From JAGWRI01 sp963728785 (GTDB lineage: Bacteria; Gemmatimonadota; Gemmatimonadetes; Gemmatimonadales; Gemmatimonadaceae), in the NCBI GenBank assembly GCA_963728785.1, contig CAVSKV010000002.1, positions 62,001 through 126,000 of the forward strand: a DNA stretch of 64,000 nt, in the 5' to 3' direction. The notes beneath the pieces were generated by a model. It was not told the DNA's origin. It ran no database searches and saw only the letters and a program-made list of their open reading frames with translations. The position numbers were made by a program, and so were the translations under genes. Of this stretch, positions 42,721-49,852 are shown piece by piece; position 1 is the stretch's first letter; every line of letters starts with the position of its first letter.

Positions 42721-44483
42721 GCCAGCCAGACGTCGTTCTCATACATCCGCCGAGCATATACGACTTTCGCGAGCGGACCATTTTCTATGGTCCGATAAGC
42801 GACGTCATCCCCTCGTCGCCGATCTTCGAGATGTACCCGATCGGCTTCGTGACCCTGGCCGCGTACCTGCGCCGCCACGGCTACCGGACGCGCATCGTGA
42901 ACCTGGCGCTGCGCATGATGCGCAGCCGGCGGTTCCGGCCGGAGCGGTTCCTGCGCCGATTCCGGCCCAGACTCTTCGGCATCGATCTCCACTGGCTGCC
43001 TCACGCGCAGGGCGGGCCCGAGGTCGCAGCGCTGCTCAAGCGGCTGCACCCGGACATCCCGGTCGTGTTCGGCGGGATCTCGTCGAGCTATTTCCACGAG
43101 GAACTGATTCGCGACCCAGCCGTGGACTTCGTGCTGCGCGGCAGCGTGACCGAGCCCTGCCTGCTGGCCCTCGTGCGGGAGCTCGAGGGCGAACGGCGGT
43201 TCGAGCGCGTGCCCAACCTGACGTGGAAGCGGAACGGGGCGGTGGTCGTCAATCCGGCGTCGTTCGCTCCCTCGTCACTCGACGAATACGACCTCGACGT
43301 CGGCATGATGGTCGGGTCGGTAGTCGGCCATCTGGACTTCTGGACCAGCGTCCCGTTCCACGCGTGGTGGCGCCACCCGATCACGGCGGTGCTGACGGTG
43401 CGCGGCTGCGCGCGCGGATGCGTCACGTGCGGCGCCTCTGACTTCGCGTTCAAGAGATTCATGCAGGCGCACCACCCCCTGCTCCGAAGCCCCGAGGCGA
43501 TCGCCGCGCAGGCCCGGTCGCTCGCCTCGATCACGCGGGCGCCGGTCTTTCTGGTCGGCGACATCAACGACGGGGGCCCGGAATACGCGCAAGCCGTTGT
43601 CGAGGCACTCGGCCGTACGCGGATCACGAACCGCATCGTATTCGAGTTCTTCGAGCCGCCGCCGGCGAACCTGCTCCGCCTCATCGACGACGCACTCCCG
43701 CACTGGGGCGCCGAGCTGTCGCCAGAGAGCCACGACGAAGCGGTGCGCGCCCGACTCGGAAAGGCCAGCTACACGAACGCGCAGCTCGAGGCGGGAATCG
43801 CCTCCATGCTCGCGCTGCGCTGCGAGAATCTGGACATGTTCTTCATGGTCGGGCTTCCTGGCCAGAGCTATCGCAACGTCCTCGAGATGGTGGACGTCGT
43901 CGAAGGGTTCTTCCAGCGCTTCGACCGCCGGCTATCGGCGTACGTCACCCCCATGGGGCCATTCATCGATCCCGGCAGCGAGGGCTTCGAGCAGGCTGAG
44001 GCGCAGGGTTACCGGCTCCGCGCGCGTACATTGGCCGAGCACCGCGCGCTCCTCGACGAGAACCGGGACTGGGAGTCGTTCCTGAACTACTCGACGGACC
44101 TCATGACACGGGCCGAGATCGTGGATGCCACCTACGACGGCGCCGAGCGCCTCAACGCCCTCAAGGCCAAATTCGGCAGAATCGAGCCGGAGCGGGCCGC
44201 TGCCGTTGCCGGGCGAATGGCTTCGGCCCGGGCGCTGCGACGCCGCCTGGCCGAAGCCGGAGGCGGCGAACTGGACCCGGCGGTCCACAGCGCGCTGGTC
44301 GGGGAGATCCGCGCCTTCTCCGAAGCGACGGTCAACGACAAGGCCGAGCTGTTCCCGCCGGGCGCGTTCCTGCACAATTTCCGGCTTGGCGGGATCCTGC
44401 GCCTAGTGGCCCGGGAAGTCGTGCTCAACCTGAAGGGCCTGCCCCGCAGAACGGACGCCGGACGCGAGATGCTGACGGGCTAG
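42717..44483 (+). CDS. B12-binding-domain radical SAM protein
   Basis: The protein has about 588 residues. The N-terminal part (to about 190) is a cobalamin-binding-type domain (DVVLIHPPSIYDF, EMYPIGFVTLAAYLRRHGY, VVFGGISSSYF). The radical SAM cluster motif is CARGCVTC, in VRGCARGCVTCGAS, near residue 240. Later conserved segments are FFMVGLPGQSYRNVLEMVD and SAYVTPMGPFIDPGS. The frame has no ATG, GTG or TTG start upstream of the conserved N-terminus that escapes the previous gene. The best candidate is CTG at 42717, forming CTGA with the preceding stop and preceded by GGGGAAGGGG. The substrate is unknown. Its place between multiheme cytochrome genes suggests modification of a component or lipid of that system. 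Confidence 0.85.
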   Translation: MSQPDVVLIHPPSIYDFRERTIFYGPISDVIPSSPIFEMYPIGFVTLAAYLRRHGYRTRIVNLALRMMRSRRFRPERFLRRFRPRLFGIDLHWLPHAQGGPEVAALLKRLHPDIPVVFGGISSSYFHEELIRDPAVDFVLRGSVTEPCLLALVRELEGERRFERVPNLTWKRNGAVVVNPASFAPSSLDEYDLDVGMMVGSVVGHLDFWTSVPFHAWWRHPITAVLTVRGCARGCVTCGASDFAFKRFMQAHHPLLRSPEAIAAQARSLASITRAPVFLVGDINDGGPEYAQAVVEALGRTRITNRIVFEFFEPPPANLLRLIDDALPHWGAELSPESHDEAVRARLGKASYTNAQLEAGIASMLALRCENLDMFFMVGLPGQSYRNVLEMVDVVEGFFQRFDRRLSAYVTPMGPFIDPGSEGFEQAEAQGYRLRARTLAEHRALLDENRDWESFLNYSTDLMTRAEIVDATYDGAERLNALKAKFGRIEPERAAAVAGRMASARALRRRLAEAGGGELDPAVHSALVGEIRAFSEATVNDKAELFPPGAFLHNFRLGGILRLVAREVVLNLKGLPRRTDAGREMLTG

Positions 44484-45880
44484 GGCTTGCGCCCGAGGAT
44501 CCTGGCCCGCACCTCGGCCGGCGACATCTGCAGATGGCAGGGTGCGCACTCCTGGCTCGGGTGGTGCCCGCGCCGGTCCACGTGGCAGGTCAGGCAGAGC
44601 GTACGGTCTCCCGTGAGCAGCTCGAGGGTCGCTCGCGCATGGCATTGCGCGCAGGCCAGATGGTCGGCCGCCGTGTGGGCCGCCAGCAGCTTCGTGCCAT
44701 GACAGATCGTGCAGTCAGCGGCCTGCCGATGGTGCGCCTCGTGGCAACTCGTGCACGACGCGACCGTCGTGACCGCCGTGCGCGACGTGTGACAGCTGGT
44801 GCATTCGAGAGCGGGGTGGGCGCCATGCCGGAATGCGACTTCGCGCAAAGCCGGCGCGCCCGCCTGTTGCAGGTGGAGCGACAACGTCACCAGCTCGGGC
44901 CGGGCCCCCAGGGCCTCGCGGCTGTGGCACGTGGTGCAGGCCAATGACGAGTTGACGTGGTGACACTCGCTGCATGCAGCCGCGGTCACGGTCGTCTTGC
45001 CGTGCGCGGGGTCGACCTGGCCGCCACCGGCCATGAAGTAGTTCGCGGAGGAATGGCATCGGGTGCAGGCGATTTCGGCACCGACCACGTGGTCCGCGTG
45101 GTTGAACGTCTGCCCGAAGATCGTGTCGCTCACGGTCTCGACGCCGTAATGGCAGTAGGCGCACGAGACGGTGGCGGGATCCGGCCCCAGCACGGGGGGA
45201 GGCGGCACCGGAAGACCGGCGTCGTTGTACGCGGACCCGACCTTTCGGATCGCCGACCGCAGCAGCGCGTCAGCACCCACCACGTTGTGCAGTCCGCCAC
45301 CGTTGACGACCAACGCGACGTCCGCCCCCGCAGACTCCAGCAAGGCATGAGTGCCGGCCCGGGCGGCGAGGCGGCGGTCCGCGGTGGCGGCGGTGACGTA
45401 TGCGCCGGTGATCCGGCTGCGCCGGTTCATCCCCTCGTTCCAGCGCGGCAGCATGCTTTGGAACCGCGTGCCGTGACAGCTCGTGCACGCCCCCGTGATG
45501 GCCGCCAGTCGCGGCGCAGCGGCCCTGGCCGCCAGAACCGAATCCGTGTGGCAGGAGCGGCACTCGACCCGGGCCAGGAACATCCGGTCGGGCCGGAGTG
45601 CCGTATCCGCGCCCTTCCCGGTATACAGCGTCTGGATGGCCTCGTGCGCCCCGGCGTGGCACGTGATGCAGCGAGCCGACGCGCCCCGCGCGCCAATCAC
45701 CATCGTGGCATGGACACTGGGATGACAGCTCGTGCAGTCGAGCTGCACGGTGTCGGACGACGCCGCCACCGCATTGCTCTGCGGCTTCGGTTGCTGCCGG
45801 GCCGGCGTCCATGCGACGAGAACCGCCGTGACCAGCCCGGCCACGAGACCACGGATGAGCCGGCGCCGGACCTCGTTCAT
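44480..45880 (-). CDS. Fourteen-heme c-type cytochrome
   Basis: The 466-residue exported protein has an N-terminal signal (VRRRLIRGLVAGLVTAVLVAW) and 14 CxxCH motifs from CTSCH (near residue 50) to CAPCH near the C-terminus. It parallels the C-terminal two thirds of the 22-heme protein: LDCTSCHPSVH, QTLYTGKG, CTSCHGTRFQSMLPRWNEGM and the heme-poor middle segment all have counterparts. It lacks the NapC-like membrane part, so it is probably a soluble periplasmic relay. Its stop shares CTAG with the convergent radical SAM gene. It is the last gene of a three-gene minus-strand operon. Confidence 0.92.
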   Translation of the reverse strand: MNEVRRRLIRGLVAGLVTAVLVAWTPARQQPKPQSNAVAASSDTVQLDCTSCHPSVHATMVIGARGASARCITCHAGAHEAIQTLYTGKGADTALRPDRMFLARVECRSCHTDSVLAARAAAPRLAAITGACTSCHGTRFQSMLPRWNEGMNRRSRITGAYVTAATADRRLAARAGTHALLESAGADVALVVNGGGLHNVVGADALLRSAIRKVGSAYNDAGLPVPPPPVLGPDPATVSCAYCHYGVETVSDTIFGQTFNHADHVVGAEIACTRCHSSANYFMAGGGQVDPAHGKTTVTAAACSECHHVNSSLACTTCHSREALGARPELVTLSLHLQQAGAPALREVAFRHGAHPALECTSCHTSRTAVTTVASCTSCHEAHHRQAADCTICHGTKLLAAHTAADHLACAQCHARATLELLTGDRTLCLTCHVDRRGHHPSQECAPCHLQMSPAEVRARILGRKP

Positions 45881-45889
45881 CAGTCTGTC

Positions 45890-46738
45890 TCAGCTCACGA
45901 GAGCGTAGATCACCAGCAGGACCAGGAAGACTCCCACGGCCAGCGCCGCGAAACCGAGGCCCAGTGACCAGAGGTAGGTCGCGCGCGACGGCGGCGCTGC
46001 CTGCAGTGACTCCAGACGGCCCGCCCGCCGGTCCCGCTCGTACTCCAGCGGATGCTCGTCTTCGAAGTACTCCGTCCTCGCCCGCCCCGTGAAGATCACG
46101 AGGTCGATGGGGAACTTCTCAGGACGCAGGTGCACGTTGAAGAAGTGGATCGTGAAGATGAAGCCCAACGCGAGCAACGCTTCATCGCCATGCACGATCG
46201 TGGCCATGTTGAACACCCACCCTGGCAGAAACCGCGCGAAGAACGTGGGGAACCAGAGCAACAACCCGGAGCCGCCGATGATGGCCACGCCCCAGAACAC
46301 GGCCCAGTAGTCGAACTTCTCCATGTAGCTATAGCGATCGAACTTCGGATGGGGTCCGAGGCCGAGGAACCACTTGAACATGCCCACGACGTCGCGGATG
46401 TCCTTGGGCTGGGGGACCATGCTGCGCGGGCCCCAGAAGATGGACTTCTTGTCCTCGGCCCTGATCAGGTTGCGCGTCACCGCGGCCAGGTGGATGAAGA
46501 AGTAGCCGAACGTTATGGCGGCGCACACCCGGTGAATGAACCCGGCCGAGCCGGGCCCACCGAGGAACCGCATGAACGGCCCGGCCCAGGTCGCGTACGC
46601 GAAACGGAGCGGTATGCCCGTGGTCACGAGGCCTAGGAACGAAATGATCACGAGTGCGTGGATCGTCCGTTCGACGGGTCCGAAGCGCGTGATGTAGGCG
46701 CCCTGCCCCTGGTCCGAAACGGCCATGGGCTTCTTCAT
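45890..46738 (-). CDS. Membrane di-heme cytochrome b (formate dehydrogenase gamma/HupC superfamily)
   Basis: The 282-residue protein has about five hydrophobic segments. Candidate heme ligands are His27 region (RTIHALVIISFLG), GFIHRVCAAITFGYFFIHL, VHGDEALLALGFIFTIHFFNVHL, a pattern found in quinone-reactive b subunits of hydrogenases and formate dehydrogenases. It overlaps the 11-heme gene by ATGA, forming a membrane module that can link the quinone pool with multiheme cytochromes. The C-terminal helix is preceded by a charged cytoplasmic loop. It is distinct from the hydrogenase cytochrome b at 2991-3767. Confidence 0.88.
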   Translation of the reverse strand: MKKPMAVSDQGQGAYITRFGPVERTIHALVIISFLGLVTTGIPLRFAYATWAGPFMRFLGGPGSAGFIHRVCAAITFGYFFIHLAAVTRNLIRAEDKKSIFWGPRSMVPQPKDIRDVVGMFKWFLGLGPHPKFDRYSYMEKFDYWAVFWGVAIIGGSGLLLWFPTFFARFLPGWVFNMATIVHGDEALLALGFIFTIHFFNVHLRPEKFPIDLVIFTGRARTEYFEDEHPLEYERDRRAGRLESLQAAPPSRATYLWSLGLGFAALAVGVFLVLLVIYALVS

Positions 46739-48147
46739 GGTTTGTCCCCCTCCGTCTTCTCCTCCTCTGTCTTGACAGGCGGCTCGGCGTCATGCGTGGG
46801 CCGGCCGCGCAGGCGATCGACGGTGATCCGACCCAGCCACAGCAGCGTGTGCGACCCGAAGAAGAGGAAGACGCCCACCAGCAGTGAGGTCATGAAGAGC
46901 CACGTCCAGAACAGGCGCGGATACGCGTGCCGGTTGCGCGGGTCTCCGTGGGGCTGATACTGGACGAAGTTCGCGTTGGCGGTCGGGTGACATTGGCTGC
47001 AGGTCTTCACCAGGTTGGTCGGGTAGACCGAGGACCTGGGATCCGTGGCCGGCAGCATGTCGTGCGCCGTGTGGCAGTCGCTGCACTTCGCGGTGAGTCC
47101 GAAGCCGAGTTCCGTGACCTGGCCGTGGTAGGTCTCGAAGTACGTCTTGTATTGCTGCTCGTGGCACGAGCCGCATTCCTGGACCACGCCCCGGAACCAC
47201 ACCGGGTCGGATGCCGACACGAGATGGTGCGCCGGGTGACAGTCGATGCACACCGGCGCCGAGTGCCCGGTGGGCGTCTTCGCCCCGCTGAGCAGCGCCT
47301 GGCCGTGCGACGACTGACCGAAGGTTTCGAGCACGCCCACGTGGCACTTGCCGCAGGTCGAGGCGATGTTGGCGCGGTTGATCGTGGATTGTGCCGAATC
47401 CGGCGGCAGGATCAGGTGCGCGCCGTGGCAATCGCTGCACGTGGCCGAAACGACCAGCCCGGCCTTGCTCATGGCCGTCCCGTGGACCGTCTTGTAGTAG
47501 TTCGCCACCGCCGTCCGAGCCTGCGCCTGGTCGGCCGCGCCGAAGTACGTGCCGATGATCTTGGGATTCGCATGGCAACCACCGCACAGCGAGGCCACGT
47601 TCAACGGGTAGATCGGCGAGCGGGGATCGTCGGGCCCGAGCACGTGGTGCGTCCCGTGGCAGGTCGCGCACGTGGGCGCGCTTCCACCCGTGACCGCGTC
47701 GCGCGCGTGGATCGACCGTGCCCAGTCCTCCCCCTCCTTCTGGTGACAGCTCTGGCACGGAACGGCGAACGGTCCCGTAATACGGTGCGGGTAGCCGCTG
47801 GCGAACGCCGGGTGGCAACTCGTGCAACTCAGTCCCGCGTGCTTCGAGTCGTGCAGAAGGGAATCGGGGACGAACAGCGCCGAGTCGGCCTTGAGCGTTC
47901 CCCCCTTCCCGATGAGGAACTCCCTGTTCGAATGGCAGTTCCGGCATTCGACGACGCCCTTCCCCTGCTGTTCCGACGCGGGCGCCGTCGGGACCATGCC
48001 GAGGGCCGCGATGCCGAAGAGCGAGAAGATCGCCCTGACTACGTTGCGCCGCAGCACCCCATGGGCGCGAACCCCGCTCCGTCCCGCGCTGCCCTGCGTT
48101 CTAAGTCGTCTCAAGACACCTGTCCGCTGTGCGTTCGCGTCGAACAT
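46735..48147 (-). CDS. Membrane-anchored eleven-heme c-type cytochrome
   Basis: The 470-residue exported protein has 11 CxxCH motifs (CRNCH, CTSCH, CQSCH, CATCH, CGGCH, CSDCH, CGKCH, CIDCH, CGSCH, CSDCH, CSQCH). A C-terminal membrane helix (FWTWLFMTSLLVGVFLFFGS) and a charged cytoplasmic tail follow. The N-terminal 35 residues before the hydrophobic signal core are unusually long; GTG at residue 31 (VLRRNVVRAIF) would give a conventional signal. GGGA lies upstream of the listed ATG. It is the first gene of the 11-heme/cytochrome b/14-heme operon and presumably the redox partner of that cytochrome b. Confidence 0.9.
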   Translation of the reverse strand: MFDANAQRTGVLRRLRTQGSAGRSGVRAHGVLRRNVVRAIFSLFGIAALGMVPTAPASEQQGKGVVECRNCHSNREFLIGKGGTLKADSALFVPDSLLHDSKHAGLSCTSCHPAFASGYPHRITGPFAVPCQSCHQKEGEDWARSIHARDAVTGGSAPTCATCHGTHHVLGPDDPRSPIYPLNVASLCGGCHANPKIIGTYFGAADQAQARTAVANYYKTVHGTAMSKAGLVVSATCSDCHGAHLILPPDSAQSTINRANIASTCGKCHVGVLETFGQSSHGQALLSGAKTPTGHSAPVCIDCHPAHHLVSASDPVWFRGVVQECGSCHEQQYKTYFETYHGQVTELGFGLTAKCSDCHTAHDMLPATDPRSSVYPTNLVKTCSQCHPTANANFVQYQPHGDPRNRHAYPRLFWTWLFMTSLLVGVFLFFGSHTLLWLGRITVDRLRGRPTHDAEPPVKTEEEKTEGDKP

Positions 48148-48446
48148 CGAATCGAATCCCTGGCCTCCCGTCCCGCTCCTCCGGACCAGCTTCGCTACAA
48201 CCGCGTGTAAGAAAGGATCCGGGTGAGATGCCTACCAATCGGAGATGTCCCGAGGCATTGTAGGGGTTTGTCCGCTTGGGTCCGTTGCACGAGCGTCCCG
48301 ACCCTGCCGTACTCACGCCGCGGCAAACAGCGGCACGGTCCGTGTCCCGGGGCAAACCCCCACGCAGGATCAGGCAACCTCCGATGCGCCTGGCCCAGCC
48401 GCGGATGAAGATTGCGCTCGCCCCCCTACGGCATTGAGGCTTTGCC
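48148..48446. promoter_or_regulatory. Divergent region, 11-heme operon and sigma factor
   Basis: This 299-bp gap between divergent genes has no gene of its own; short plus-strand open frames here lack start signals. It must contain promoters in both directions, but none matches a consensus well enough to call. Confidence 0.4.
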
Positions 48447-49334
48447 ATGAAGCGTGTCACCCGAAGCCAGTTGCGCGGCCGTACGAGCCTCATCACGGCG
48501 CCCGGGCCGCACCCCGATATTCTCGATCAGTATCTCTTCGAGGTGAACCGGTTTCCGCTGCTCAGTGCGCCCGACGAAATTGCGCTCGCGCGCCGCATCC
48601 AGGCGGGCGATCGCCGGGCCCTGGACGAACTGGTGCAGCGCAATCTGCGTTTCGTAATATCCGTGGCCAAGAAGTACCGGAACCGCGGGCTGTCGCTGCT
48701 CGATCTGATCGAGGAGGGCAACGTGGGGCTGATGACCGCGGCCCAGCGGTTCGATCCCGAGCGCGGCGTGAAGTTCATCTCGTACGCCGTGTGGTGGGTA
48801 CGCCAGGCCATCCTCGCCGCCCTGGCCCGGCAGAGCCGCACGGTGCGCCTGCCCCTCAACCGCACCGGTGATCTGTCGCGCGTCGTGAAGGCCACCGCCG
48901 CACTCCGACAGGAGCTCGGTCGCGAACCCGCCGAAGAAGAGGTGGCCAACGCGACCGGCCTCTCCGTGCGCGTCGTCCGGTCGCTCCACGGCGTGCACAC
49001 CCACGAGTTGCGCCTCGACGCGCCCATTTCCGGCGCCGGCGACCGCGCGCTCATCGAGCAGTTCGTCCAGGCCGAAGCGCCAGACATCGAAGAGGAGGCC
49101 ACGCGCCACCTCCTCCGCGGCGATCTCGATCGCGCCCTGCATACGCTCTCGCCGCGCCACGAGCGCGTGCTCCGGTTGTACTTCGGGTTCGACGACGGCC
49201 GGGAGCGCACGCTCGAAGAGATCGGCCTGATATTCGGCGTCACGCGAGAGCGCATCCGCCAGCTGCGCGACCGCGCGCTCAAGCGACTGCACGAAGGGCA
49301 AGTGAGCCGGACGCTGGAGACGTATGTAGGGTGA
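48447..49334 (+). CDS. Sigma-70 family RNA polymerase sigma factor (group 2-like)
   Basis: This 295-residue sigma factor has region 1.2 (DILDQYLFEVNRFPLLS), region 2 (RNLRFVISVAKKYRNRG, DLIEEGNVGLMTAAQRFDP, FISYAVWWVRQAI), region 3 (GREPAEEEVANATGLSVRVV) and region 4 (LSPRHERVLRLYFGF, LEEIGLIFGVTRERIRQL). It lacks the long 1.1 region of housekeeping RpoD, so an alternative sigma factor of the RpoS/SigB-like group 2 is likely. GAGG lies upstream of the ATG. It faces the 11-heme operon and stands alone. Confidence 0.94.
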   Translation: MKRVTRSQLRGRTSLITAPGPHPDILDQYLFEVNRFPLLSAPDEIALARRIQAGDRRALDELVQRNLRFVISVAKKYRNRGLSLLDLIEEGNVGLMTAAQRFDPERGVKFISYAVWWVRQAILAALARQSRTVRLPLNRTGDLSRVVKATAALRQELGREPAEEEVANATGLSVRVVRSLHGVHTHELRLDAPISGAGDRALIEQFVQAEAPDIEEEATRHLLRGDLDRALHTLSPRHERVLRLYFGFDDGRERTLEEIGLIFGVTRERIRQLRDRALKRLHEGQVSRTLETYVG

Positions 49335-49338
49335 GATG

Positions 49339-49362
49339 GGGCAGTCGGGCAGTCGGACAGTG
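49339..49362. repeat. 8-bp-period tandem repeat, three units
   Basis: GGGCAGTC, GGGCAGTC and GGACAGTG follow each other immediately after the sigma-factor stop (5 bp). On the other strand the unit reads GACTGCCC or CACTGTCC, similar to the repeat at 59894-59941. Both are intergenic and next to gene ends. Confidence 0.7.
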
Positions 49363-49558
49363 GACTGCGAGAGGGCATTTGCCGACCCATCGGGCTCGTG
49401 CCCTAGCGGCCGTTCTGTAAGGGATTCCCTGGCAAGGACGCCGCAAATCTTCCGATTGCCGTCCGGGCTCGCGGCAGTAGTGTTGGTGCAGCGCCAAGCT
49501 GCGGTCCCAGCGCCCGGCCGCGAATCGACCAACGACAGCCCCTCCGCCCGCACCCATC

Positions 49559-49852
49559 GTGTTCAGACTTTGGAAGCACCGGAAATCCGAGCAGGCGGCC
49601 CTGAACCCGCGCCGTGCGTGCCCCAGTGACTGTCCGCTCGCGTTCTGCCCCACGGGGTTCTGTGCGCTGGTGGTGGGGTTCTCGTGTCCGGCGCACGAAG
49701 CCCGGCGGTTGCGCGCCCTCGGCGTATTCGAGGGTGCCCGCGTGAGCATCGTGGACACCCGGAGCGGCATCCTGCTCGACGTTCGCGGGTCGCGGCTCGC
49801 CCTGGACGTCTCCATCGCACGCACGATCACGGTGCGAGCGTTCGCCGCATGA
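49559..49852 (+). CDS. feoA: FeoA-domain protein with a Cys-rich N-terminus
   Basis: The SH3-like FeoA domain occupies about residues 35-97 (RRLRALGVFEGARVSIVD, GSRLALDVSIARTITV) and supports ferrous iron uptake by FeoB. Before it lies an unusual segment with five cysteines (21, 25, 30, 35, 43; CPSDCPLAFCPTGFC), not a usual FeoA feature. GTG 49559 is the only start that includes it. The stop overlaps feoB by ATGA. Confidence 0.85.
   Translation: MFRLWKHRKSEQAALNPRRACPSDCPLAFCPTGFCALVVGFSCPAHEARRLRALGVFEGARVSIVDTRSGILLDVRGSRLALDVSIARTITVRAFAA

Noticed and set aside
48231..48238. CCTACCAA, also present at 53727-53734, upstream of two minus-strand operons
   Set aside because: An 8-base match at different distances from the starts is too weak to call a shared promoter element.
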